This document shows positions 35,053-45,724 of a stretch of DNA of 64,000 nt, in pieces. Origin of the DNA: Atopsyche davidsoni (taxonomy: Eukaryota; Arthropoda; Insecta; Trichoptera; Hydrobiosidae); the NCBI GenBank assembly GCA_022113835.1, contig JAILWY010000024.1:2670501-2734500 (forward strand), written 5' to 3'. Each line of letters starts with the position of its first letter. Position 1 is the first letter of the stretch. A program made the position numbers and the translations under genes. Below the pieces are notes generated by a model. That model saw nothing but the letters and a program-made list of their open reading frames with translations. It made no database searches and had not been told where the DNA came from.

Positions 35053-35730
35053 TTATTATACACTAGAAATGTAGCTCGTCATAAAATGACGTATTCAATG
35101 AACGATGCAATAGTGTTTGAACATATGTTTGGCTGACAATTAGATGAATATTTTGTACACATATTTTTTTAATAACCGGATATTAATTTTGAAAGCAAAC
35201 CCATTCTAGGAAATATCACATTTCGTGTCACAAACATCGATCATCAATCACTTTCACTGTCTTTATCACGTTCAATTGTGCTATTCTTTTTTAATTACGT
35301 TTGCTGTGCTTAGACGGTGTTATTTTTTTAGGAGGCATTTTAAGTTATTAATTATGTGATTAATAATTTCTAACGCAACTAAAAAATAAAATTGGCACTT
35401 GTGTCAAGCTGACATAAACTGGAAATTTCTTAGAAGCATCATATTTTGTTTTTTGTAAAAATTCTAAATTTGAAATTCTCGCTGTGAACAACAGAATCAT
35501 ATAATTCGTACATAAAGCATATTTGATAGTTTTATTTAATTAGTTTATGAATGAAAATATTATCTTATCGTCTTGAAATTCGGCACATAACTGCGGAAAA
35601 TCTCACTGAACTTGCGTGCAAAAAATCAGCGTTGTATCTTTTAAGATATTCTATAGAGAACCCAAAAATGAAACATACACACCCACCCACCCACCCACAC
35701 ACAATGGCTATTATTATAGTAGATACTATG
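35053..35730 (+). repeat. Dispersed repeat family R, copy 2
   Basis: The same ordered blocks as the copy at 29737 are present, with about 250 extra bases between CACTTTCACTGTC and TTCTAAATTTG. It ends in an ACCC/CA microsatellite (35686-35705). Its start, ATTATACACTAGAAATG, lacks the mariner found at the corresponding place in copy 1. Confidence 0.8.
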
Positions 35731-36184
35731 TTCTTGGCTGTTGTGCCGCGTTTATTCATCATTGTTTCAAAAAAGTGATAAATCTACTTTCTATAAAACA
35801 TTACCCAAATAAAAATATTTAATGTACATACTTTTATGTGTTCCAACGTTTCGGTCTCGGTAATGAAGGTGGCCTTGTTAGAAATTTCTTTGATATTGCT
35901 ACTGAATTGTGATCGAAACGTTGAAATACACTAAGCCTGCGTTCATATCGAAATATTGTGATCTTAGTACAGATTGCTGTAGTCAATTATACAACCTCTA
36001 AGGGTAATTTTTTATGGGGTAGTTTTTCGTACCTAATATCCAAAACACGCAGCAAAAAATTTAAACGTATCCTTTACTAAGTAATTATGAATTAGCCACT
36101 AGTTCATATTACTTTTGAACGTTACGCTTTAACGCGACAATGGGAAATCATTTTTTTTTTAAATTAGTGTAAGCCACACGTGTC

Positions 36185-36212
36185 GGGGGGTGGGGGGTGG
36201 GGGGGGGGGGAT
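36185..36212 (+). repeat. Poly-G tract with quadruplex potential
   Basis: G6-T-G6-T-G12 or longer satisfies the quadruplex pattern. A more balanced block up to 36430 follows, with CCCATTATGCAAAG and CTGGCAACTTC motifs, and may be regulatory. Confidence 0.8.
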
Positions 36213-36589
36213 TAACACCCTTAAGCGGGGGCGCACCGATTATTGGGGTTCATTGTAAACGGACGTTCGTGCGGGGAGGGCGAGTCGCGTGAAACTTTCT
36301 CGTGTTCTCCCGTAATTCTGACCGAAAATCCGTTGTTTTCCCCATTATGCAAAGTGACAAAACGTCGCTTTAGGTTCCGCATAGAAATGCCCCCACAATG
36401 CGAGCACACCCGCTGAAAGCACTGGCAACTTCTCCGAATATCTAAAGACTCAACTGCGGGTGTAAAAAATAAATATATTGTGCATAAAATATATGCATAT
36501 CAGTGGAGTGCAGTGAACGCATGCGATGCACCAAAATCTGTATATCTATTGGATTCGGTTTTGATATTAGTTTTGCACATAATATTTTT

Positions 36590-36965
36590 TTCGCTCCGAA
36601 TTAATCACACTGTAAGAAATCGCCGGAGATTCACCAAATGCTATGTTTTCTCAGTTTATCTTTATGGGGCTTGGGCGCTTGAGATAGATACAAATAAGAG
36701 AGTCTTGCACAGAATGAAAACTGCTGATGATGGTAATAAAAGCTTAAGATATCCTATTTTGGCCATATTATAAATATTTCATACTACAGATGATTGTTTA
36801 GGGACATTAGGAGAAGGAGATTTGCGTGGATGCAGAATTTACGCCAGTGGATGAAAGTTGAAAGTACAGCCAAATTAGTGAGACTGCCCCAAGTTAGGAA
36901 TGCTTTTGATGAAATGGTTGCTAACCTCCTATGAGGAGCGGCACTAGGAGAAGAATATAAGAAAG
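36590..36965 (+). mobile_element. LINE 3' end, copy B
   Basis: Two frames carry reverse-transcriptase tail motifs. One is RRRFTKCYVFSVYLYGAWAL, the R-x-x-KCYVxSVxLYG...TL signature before the C-terminal domain. The other is RRRFAWMQNLRQWMK with AKLVR and FDEMVANLL, ending in TGA at about 36930. A frameshift and deletion lie between them. It ends in a TA-rich tail near 36970. Confidence 0.7.
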
Positions 36966-38340
36966 CTAACACTATATATATATTTATATGTATAACTTTT
37001 TGAATCATTGTTTTCAGCCAGTACTCTAATACTTTAATAGTGAATAATATATTTTTTTAATCTAGTGCAGGGCCGGACCGCGCACATCACGCGACGGTTT
37101 ATATAAACTTCTGGATTTAGATGCTGCTGGATAAAAGTATTAGGTGGGCACTGCGTTCATTGTGTACAGTTTGTATTTGAATTTCCCTTCAGCCGGAAAC
37201 GCGATTCTTTCAGCGTGTAAAAATATTATTGAGTTGTGATGAAAGCATTCCTAGCATGTTATGAGTTTTCCGAACGAATAAAACTCCCTTCATCACGAAC
37301 TACCCTACCCTGAAAAATACGTACAGTTAAATATCGTGTTTTCCTAAGAACTCTTAATGCGAAGAAAATTTAATGCGTGTTAAAGCTGTGGAAGACCCTA
37401 ATGGGCTGTTTACCGTGGTTTCTGATTCTCAGAGAGTTTCCTTTAATAATGTGAAATAAGATGATGCTACTATAGTCTGTAGTAATGGCAACTTTTTAGA
37501 TAAGCTTATTTGAAAAAAAAATCCCGTTGAAGGATTTATAATAGATATATTGTTATTTATATTAGTTTGTCGTGTACGTTTCAGCATAGACACGGCCGCA
37601 GTTGTCCTTAATCGCTTCTAACAGCTTACTTACTTAACTCATCGCTCACAGCACCTATATTACAGAGTGGTGTGGTTTGAACCTTTCGTTTATATTGTTA
37701 CCATTTTCATGTTTAATAATTACTCAAAACAATTACAAAATATTATTAGGTTATATAAATGCTGTACAATTATAAATCTTTAGCAAATTATTTAAGAAAA
37801 GACATCCTTTAAAATTTAATTTATACGTAGAGTGATTAAAAGTCACTCAAAACAGTTACAATGTTAAATCTATATAAACTCCGTATAATTATAAAACTTC
37901 AGTAATTAAATTAGGAAAAGATATCATAGCAAATTCATTTATTATAATGCTTCGAAATCAATCAAAACAATTTTAATATATAACTTAAATTATATAAATG
38001 CTGTATAATTATAAAACTTCAGTAAAACATTCAATAAAATATATCTTAGCTTTATTTTCATGTTTGATCATTTTAAGTCACTGTGCGGTATCACTGAAAA
38101 ATTGTAATATTTCAGCAATAATTCAATAAAAAATAATCTAAAGTATAGTCATTAAAAATTACTTAAAAAAAGTACTATGTATTGATTTAAAAATAAATGA
38201 AATTGAACGCCCGCACTAATTAGACAGTTTTTCTGGTGCTGAGTTCAGCACTCAGCGCCGCTTGAGCATCATTTCATCGCATTTAATTCAAATTTGCTTC
38301 GGTAATTACATAAACATAGCCTCGGGGTAAAACTGGCGTG
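36966..38340. other. AT-rich non-coding stretch
   Basis: No gene is seen. AATTATAAA(A/T)CTT(C/T)AG(T/C)A motifs recur near 37765, 37886 and 38005, with ATTCA-AAAA-ATTAC blocks. This suggests another degenerate array of roughly 120-bp units between 37700 and 38150. Confidence 0.4.
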
Positions 38341-38344
38341 GCGG

Positions 38345-38710
38345 CTGTCTGGCCAGACCCGATCCGGCAGATCAGACAGTCTAATCGAGCCAGACACGAT
38401 CCGGCAAATCAGAAATAGTCACAGCGCCAGTCACTGTCTGGACAAGCGCAATTCGGCAGACCAGACAATCGGACTATTCGCGCAGCAAAGCGTCTGGCCA
38501 GACACGATCCGGCAGATCAGAAAATCAAGTCATTTGCGTAGCAAAGTCTATGGACCAGACATGATCCGGAAAATCGGAAAAATCGACACGATCCAGCGAG
38601 TCGGCAATCAATTCGCAGGCCCGACCATAATCGGATCATTCGCGCAGCAAGGTGTCTGGCCAGACACGATCCAGCAAACCGGCAAATCTAGTCAGAGGCC
38701 GGCATCTAGC
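38345..38710. repeat. GC-richer minisatellite with GTCTGGCCAGAC palindromes
   Basis: A unit of roughly 45-60 bases built on GTCTGGCCAGACACGATCC, then GGCAGATCAGA, repeats about seven times with variation. The perfect 12-bp palindrome GTCTGGCCAGAC is kept at 38347-38358, 38492-38503 and 38654-38665. A second shared block, TTCGCGCAGCAA(A)G, precedes the later units. The array is GC-rich in AT-rich surroundings and has no coding frame common to all units. Confidence 0.85.
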
Positions 38711-38719
38711 CAGACCTTA

Positions 38720-40875
38720 TTTTTTATATACAATTTTTCAAAGGGTTGCATTAGACTTGTTTATAATTTAAATATTCAAGTACTACATAACCACCGGATA
38801 AATTGATACAAATAAAACAAAACCAGCATCGTGAGCCTTAATTTAAAATTATCCTAAAACCGTTAAAATATTTGCGAGGTTTAATTTTTTTTTTTGTTTC
38901 GCTTGCTTCGCCGCCTGTCCGGGGGACCGAAATGTTGCTATTTTTTCAATTTATTTCGTAATTATTCGCAGGATGACTAATTGCCCGGCGCCTCCGTTCA
39001 GAAAGAGATAAGGAGGCCGCTGAAAAATTTCCTGAAAATTACTAACAGCCTATGACTTTCAATACTACTACATTAACTGCGGTGTTCTTATAGTGACAAA
39101 CATATTTTTATAACACATGATTTTTTTCAGTTGTCTCTTGATAAAGAAGCTCCTGGCAGGTGAATTCCAAAGTAAATTAGGATCACACCTGTTTCAGTTT
39201 GGTCTAAGACAATTCATTGACGTTGCATGTGTCAGTATAAATTGTTATTAAAATCATGACAAACACTTTTACTTTGAAAAACTGATATTACAAAATAAAT
39301 TCTCAAACACATTAACATTATAAGATATGCAGATTTTTCACAAAAAAAGTATTGTCCACTTAATGAGTGATTTTTTTTTTAATTATATGACCAACTCTTT
39401 TAATTAAAATTTATCTATTTTTACATTATAATACAAGCATTATTATTATTAAAACAAAAGAAACATTTCAATCCTTTCTTTTATTTATATTTTAATCATG
39501 TTTCTGTCTTTCTACGCCTTTGTTTTTTTTTTTCATTTGCGCTTAAGACATCTTGTCTAAATGTATTTATATTTTACTGAGGCAAAACAAAAACTTAAAT
39601 TTCCCTTTAACGGAGCGGTTTGGATGTTTCCACCCCAGGGTAGCTGCAGGCGTATCGCTTTTCCCCGATGGGGGTAGATAAGTCGGTCTTGGAGGTAATA
39701 AATTAACTTATCACTGCTTGTGTTCTACTATAAATAAACACAAAGCCTTGTCTTGCAGAAAAAATGTTACCCAAATTTAGAAATAAATTCTCTTAATGTT
39801 TTTTTTTAAATTTCTAAAAAAATTGTAATAAATAATGGTTACGTGTTTTTATCTAGCTACTTTATTGAAATGTAGGTTTAATACTTGCACATCACGATTT
39901 AAATTTTTTGCTAAGTAACAAAAGCGCGATAGTCAAATTAAACATAGCAGTTAAAATCCCAAACAGTTACATACATGTATGAATCGATAATATAAAACAT
40001 GCTTTTAATTGTTGATGATACTTTTTTCATGGGTGTTGTGCCGTCTGTTTTGGGAGCGAAAACCTCAAAATAGGTCAAATATATACACATTTAATTCATG
40101 CTCATATTAAATCTTACAATGGTTATAATATTTTATAAAAGACTTATATAATGCATGCGATTCTAAATAAATACTTGTGGCAGTGTATTGATTTCTGTTT
40201 GATTTCCTGGAAGCCGCTCCGTGCTGCGGTGGTGCTGAAGTACCACCTTCCTGGAAGCAGTCGAGGGGGTTCGTGGAAACAACCCTCGTTTGCAGTAATC
40301 CTTCAGAATTCAGGAACGGGGTCTGTTAACGTCCTCACGAAAAATATTTTTATTGCGTTGGTGTTTACAAAAAGTGCCAACTGCTGTTTTTGAGTTAGCA
40401 TTTTCAGAACTTTTATGGATTGCACGTCACATATATTACTCGTGTATGTGTATATAATATATATATATAATAAAATTATATATGAATAAATAAAGAATGT
40501 GATATCGTTCTGCGCGCTCGATGGGGTTAAATATTTCACCTGCCGAGAATGTTTCCAGTCGCGAGTTGTGCAAGTAGAATAAAATGCCGCGCCCCCTCCG
40601 AGCCGGCGCTCGGTACGGATAGCCGACTACCCCGATTCGGATAATGACGGCACTTCCTGCGCAATCATAATATTTGGTTCTGCTAGCACACAAAAACAGT
40701 TTAAAAGTAGATTTGAAGGGGAAACAAACAGCTGCCCTTCACACACTGACCGTTTTATTTGCCACTTATTCCGAGTGTTATCGCTTTGTGTTGACATCCT
40801 GTTTATGTTTACCAAACGAAATGCATATTAATATTGTATAGGTCGATTTATAAATTATCCATGTATAATAAAGAC
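38720..40875. other. AT-rich non-coding stretch
   Basis: No gene is recognised. 39600-39690 and 40500-40660 have balanced or GC-rich composition and may be regulatory. The 80-codon frame at 40151-40393 shows no domain. Confidence 0.4.
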
Positions 40876-40879
40876 TTTA

Positions 40880-41335
40880 ATGTACTTCTTCTTCAGGATG
40901 CATATCAACTTCAAAAATTTTCTTTATGCTTTTTCTGATGCCTCTACGCATAGTAGGTTGGTGACCATTTCATCGAATGTATCCTTATCCTGGGCCAGTC
41001 TCACTGATTCGGCCACATTTCTGATCTCCAGCCACTGGCGCAAATTTCGCATCCACGTAAACTTCCTTCTTCCAATGGCCTTTTTTCCTTCGATTTTTCT
41101 ATGGACAATCAGCTGGAGGATGCTTTATTTATTGTTACGAAAAATGTGGCCGAAATAGGAAATATATTCCGCTTCTTTACCAACGTCGGTCAGCCCATAG
41201 TATCTTAAAGATTCTCAATTCTTCGCATAGTAGCTGTCTTGAGTGTCCAAGCTTCTACTCTATAAAATAGAACTGATACGACATAACACTTGGTGAATCT
41301 CCAGCGAGATTTCGGTGTTATATCTCTTGAGAATC
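40880..41335 (-). mobile_element. LINE 3' end, copy C
   Basis: On the minus strand, fragments of the reverse-transcriptase C-terminal region read TPKSRWRFTKCYVVSVLFY, EAWTLKTATMRRIE and GRRKFTWMRNLRQWLE, followed by DTFDEMVTNLL. They are in different frames because of small indels. Near 40970-40990 it matches copies A and B. It is in the opposite orientation to them. Confidence 0.75.
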
Positions 41336-41999
41336 ATATATATGTTTATAATTTATTTCATATTTTAAACTGTGCAATAGTCAAGCTTCGGTTAGAAAGC
41401 GCCTTTATACCTCGCGTAATAAAGTATTAAATAAACATTGTCCACAATAATTGCGTGTTAAGAAAGGCTCAATCAATTTTGTGTGTGCAGTCAAATATAA
41501 GCATTGCGTGAATGAAAAGTCGACAACAATAAAGTACAATACAATACGTCTATCGATTTATTCCACTACCCTCGCTCGGAGGCTCATTCGTAGTAGCATT
41601 CTGTAAAAAACCTGTTAATAAATATATATTTAGTGGCGCAAATGTATCTTTTTTCGTGTAGTACAGGGTGACACGAGCTGTACTTTTGTAAATTTCTTAA
41701 GTAGCAGTACAATTGGTCACCGAAAGTTAACTAATATAGTGGTTGACTGCCGCTTAAGGGACGATGGATTATTGTGCGTCTAGGGCTCGATTTTTTTTAT
41801 TTTTAAGTAAACTCCACGACAATTTAGCATAAATCTCCATATTTCTCGGCCATCAGTCCACTGGATGATTAAAGATGGGCGCCCACAATGGCCGGCGGTC
41901 CCTAACGACCCGGCCGTTTCAAACGCTGACTTATTGCTTCCTCGACGCTCGGAAACTCCTCTTTTCACTTGACGACTTTTCGAAACTTCTGGCACTTCC

Positions 42000-42530
42000 T
42001 AATTTTAGACGCTTGCAGATGACAGTCGTCTCTTTGAGTTGAGGAATCTCCTTTTGACTTCACACGCGGCCGTGGCAAGTAATGATACCGTTTAAAAACT
42101 CAACCATTCACACCGATCTCATGTAAATATTCTATCTCTTACAGTCTACACACAATGCATGCAAGAACCTTGACCCTTTTTACTTTTAGGTAGTTGCAGA
42201 TGGCAGCCATCTCAAATTTTTTTTTTTTTTAGACTACTTATAAGTATCTTTTTGGACGAGCAAAACTGGACTACTCACCGTTGACAGATTTGCTACACCG
42301 ACCTCATTGAAAATATTTTGTCAAATCTACAATACACGTAATGACCTTGAACCTTCTTACTTTTAGATATTTGCTAATGAAGTTCATCTCTTTAATTTGT
42401 GGAATCTCTTGTTTAATCCACGCGAGTATATGACAACGTATAAGTTTCTTTTTAGACAAGCAAAACTCGACCCCTCACCGTTATTTCACAATTATTTTCA
42501 CGGAAATATAAATAAATGATCTTTAAGATC
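42000..42530. repeat. Tandem array, ~180-bp unit, three copies
   Basis: TTTTAGACGCTTGCAGATGACAGTCGTCTC at about 42002 and similar blocks at 42186 and 42361 (each with TTTTAG, TTGC, then an AT-CATCTC segment) start units about 180 bases long. Each unit also contains GACAAGCAAAACT(C/G)GAC and a CTTGA(C)CCTT motif. The first half of each unit is better kept than the second. Confidence 0.65.
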
Positions 42531-42559
42531 GGAATCACCTATATGAAAGCACACTAGAC

Positions 42560-42745
42560 CAGTTTTTACAACCTGTGGGTCGCGACTCCAAGGGGGGTCG
42601 CGGGTAAAATTAAAAGACAATTGTTTGTAGGTCCTACACTACAATCTTTGAAATCACTGACATAGTTTTATTAAGGCCCTAGGGGATCGCCAGTTTTTTT
42701 TAACTTACAAAGGGGTCGCGTATTCATAAAGGTTGAAAAACCCTG
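42560..42745. mobile_element. hAT-type MITE with 8-bp target duplication
   Basis: Left end CAGTTTTTACAACC (42560) and right end GGTTGAAAAACCCTG (42745) are imperfect inverted repeats. The next bases, TGGGTCGCGACTCC and AGGGGTCGCG, continue the inverted match. Flanks CACTAGAC (42552-42559) and CACTAGGC (42746-42753) match at seven of eight positions. At 186 bases it is a non-coding derivative of a hAT family distinct from the CAGGGGTGG types. Confidence 0.9.
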
Positions 42746-42753
42746 CACTAGGC

Positions 42754-44080
42754 CAAGCCACCCCCGAAACACAGGAATGCGAGATATTAATAAAAAATGA
42801 ATACCTAATAGTTTTATACTTTGCAACACGCTCTTGTTTTTTCCGGGTTACTCAAGCAGGGGAAGCCCTGAAAAATACGAATTGAATAAACGGTTTAAAA
42901 GGACTTAAAGAATTTTCCATAAATTATGCACTCTATAATATAATTGGATTTCACAGATATAACACATAACTGCACGCAACTCTCAAAAATCACGACCGAG
43001 AAAACTAATGTCTTTCCGTGTTTGAACCTTCTTCTCTTTGCGCCTTTTCCTATCGAAGCATCTTGTATTTTTTAAGACTCATTGGCAAGCATCAGAATTA
43101 TTGCAGTTTCTTGGATATTGGATATTTATTACATAATCAAATAATAATTACAGATTATTAATATGAAAGGAGATACAAATAAAATCCTTGAAAACAATCT
43201 CAGACCGAAACGGTGGAGAACTGAAAGCTTTTGTGAGGACCGCAACTGCGGTGGTATCAAATGTTTTAAATTGAATTCAATTGTAAAATATTTATCCGTA
43301 GTGCTGGTGTGGTTTTCAGTAGCAACGGGGTAGCCAGAGACATGGTTGCATGACCCGCGGCCACGTTCGTGTCTCCGGGGGAACCTGCGGCCTGTCAAAT
43401 CAGGCACGACATCCTACATTACATGGAGCCGCGCCGTGTGTGTCATTTAAATATTCCAATTCAGCTGAACACATTAGTGGAAACCATGCTAACTTTGAAG
43501 TCTTCTTATGGTATTTTATGTGATAAATACTCTTCAGGGTAGAAAGCTCCCCTCAAGACACCCTTCGAGGCCTTCGTGCTGATAAAGTATATGTTACAAC
43601 AAAAAAAACTCTTAGTCCATATGTGTTAGGTTTTTGCATGTTCCTTGTTAAGATAAATAACCCAAAACACGTGTTCCCTGGCCGCATCTTTGGCGACTAA
43701 TAATTTGTCGCACTTAGAATTCACAAGGGAATAGGAAACCAGATACTACGTTTACACTGATTTTGTGTTAGTTTATGCTATGTGTTATATATTTCATCTT
43801 CATTTATCATTTTTGGGGACCATCTTCAGGGATTTGAAGATGGCCCCAGCACGGAAGCCAAAACGCCGGAGAATCAAAATCAACTTGTATAATCGGCCGT
43901 GCCAATCAATCGAATTAGCTCGATCGGTTCGCACAGTCGATACTATGAGTGTTTTTTTTATTTTATTTTATTTTAGTACGGCAGGGTGTGGTGAGTAACG
44001 AATATGAATCCACCCCCGCGGCCGCGTGAATAATGGAGGGTGACACTGACCCACTTGGGCGGTGCGGGGGTGTGAGCGCC
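42754..44080. other. Non-coding stretch with an inverted repeat
   Basis: No gene is seen. GGGGACCATCTTCA at 43815-43828 faces TGAAGATGGCCCC near 43834-43846, a 13-bp stem with one bulge and a loop of about five bases. Its CATCTTCA core is shared with the palindrome at 5526. 43000-43430 is of balanced composition. Confidence 0.45.
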
Positions 44081-44170
44081 ACCCTGGTACCCTGGCACCC
44101 TGGCACCCTGGCACCCTGGCACCCTGGCACCCTGGCACCATGCCACCCTGGCACCATGCCACCCTGCCTG
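44080..44170. repeat. 8-bp minisatellite (TGGCACCC)
   Basis: The unit TGGCACCC repeats about seven times without change and then a few more times with CATGCC variants. Plus- and minus-strand frames through it are composition artefacts. Confidence 0.9.
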
Positions 44171-44683
44171 GTGGCGGCGCAATCAGCGGCCCGCATGCAC
44201 CCGATAGCAATCGAGCAATCATTGAAAATACCGGCTAAGTACTCAGTACAAGAACACGGTGTACAACATAGGGATGGGCGCGATCGGGATCCCATTTTAA
44301 TTAATCCGTTCAATAAAATTGAAAAAATTGCAATCCCTGAAAATGGATAGCAACAACGGAGGGCTGTAAACCTCAAGCAACATGATCAGTTATTTTCGTG
44401 AATGCTTCGAACTCGGTCGATTGTTCCCATCACTAGTGCTTTTGTTACAATCTGCCGTGCGACCGCCGCAGCTGTGTGTCGGAATATCAATTACCTTTTA
44501 TTCATAATTGTTACAGGTGTCACGTGCAGCGCCGCCCGCAGCGGGGCCGGCACTGCAGTTGTTCGCTAAGCCCGGTCTACGTAATCCTCGGCTTAGCGAC
44601 ACATGGCACGCTTTATATTTATGAATTCCATAACCATTATAAACGAGATTATTGGAAACCTCTGTATACATGTCTCTATATAA

Positions 44684-44785
<102 letters not shown>

Positions 44786-44789
44786 TTTG

Positions 44790-45720
44790 GGGTGCAAATT
44801 ATTTTTGGGGTTTTTTTGATCAATGAAAAATGTGACGATAAAACGACGCGTCTTTGACGGTCGAAACCATACGTCCAACTAATTTTCCTTTTCTTAGAAA
44901 TTGGCCGAGTGTAGCCCAGCCAAACCACGCGCCATCGATCGGAACTAGTGATAGTCGGAAGGGGCCAGGTCTGGTTAATACGGCGGGTGCGGTAGCAGAT
45001 CCCATTTCAGCGTTCTGGTGGTGACCTGGACTATGGAAGTGCGATGGCACGGAGCGTTGTCGTGCTGCAATATCATTCGTTCGGGTCTCGTGTCCCATTC
45101 TGGTCGTTTATCAAGCAATGCATGGTTCAAATGATGCTTTGCGTTTGGGATTCTCGAAATATATCCACATATCATCGCCAGTAACAACTCGATGCAGGAA
45201 ACTTTTTATTTCATTCCGCAAAAGCTTAATTTCGGAAGTGGTTCTTCGATTTTCCATCCGTCTCTCAGTCTACTCACGCGGCACCCATTTTCCTTCCCTT
45301 TAATTTGTTTCCATAGCCGAACGTTTGGAAACACCTTGGCGAGTCATGCTCAATGCCTCCGCAAGTTTTGATGTTGTGTTTGCGTACCATCTTCATGCAA
45401 TCACGCTTGCAGATCGGCGTCCTCATTTTTTTTGGTCTTCTAAGCGCTCTTTGTTCTCAGTGTCGAAATCGCCACTTCTGAAGCGTTTAAACCAATTTTA
45501 GCATGTAGCTTTTGATGGGGCATGATCATTGGAGGCCTCTTCGAGCAAGCGACGTGCTTCAGCTGCATTTTTTTTTTCATTTAAAGCAGAAAAACAAACC
45601 TTCCCGCAAACGCTATTTTTTCTTCTATATCTTCATTGTTAGAGAAAATATTATGGCGTTGCGCTATGTGTTTATTGTTGAGAGATGTCTTAACTTATAG
45701 TATACTGTATTTAGAAGTTT
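44790..45720 (-). pseudogene. Mariner transposase relic (element B)
   Basis: On the minus strand, order from the N side: NWFKRFRSGDFD near 45480, LAEALSMTRQGVSKR near 45360, GKWVPRE near 45290, VVTGDDMWIYFENPKRK near 45175 (first catalytic Asp), ILQHDNAPCHRTS near 45060 (second Asp), then PDLAPSDYH near 44956 (third Asp). There are exactly 34 residues between the last two, as in mariner D34D transposases. Stops replace residues before PDLAPSD and after SDYH. The first Asp is in another frame, and about 55 residues are missing between it and the second. Terminal repeats were not found. It is a different lineage from element A. Confidence 0.85.
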
Positions 45721-45724
45721 TTGC

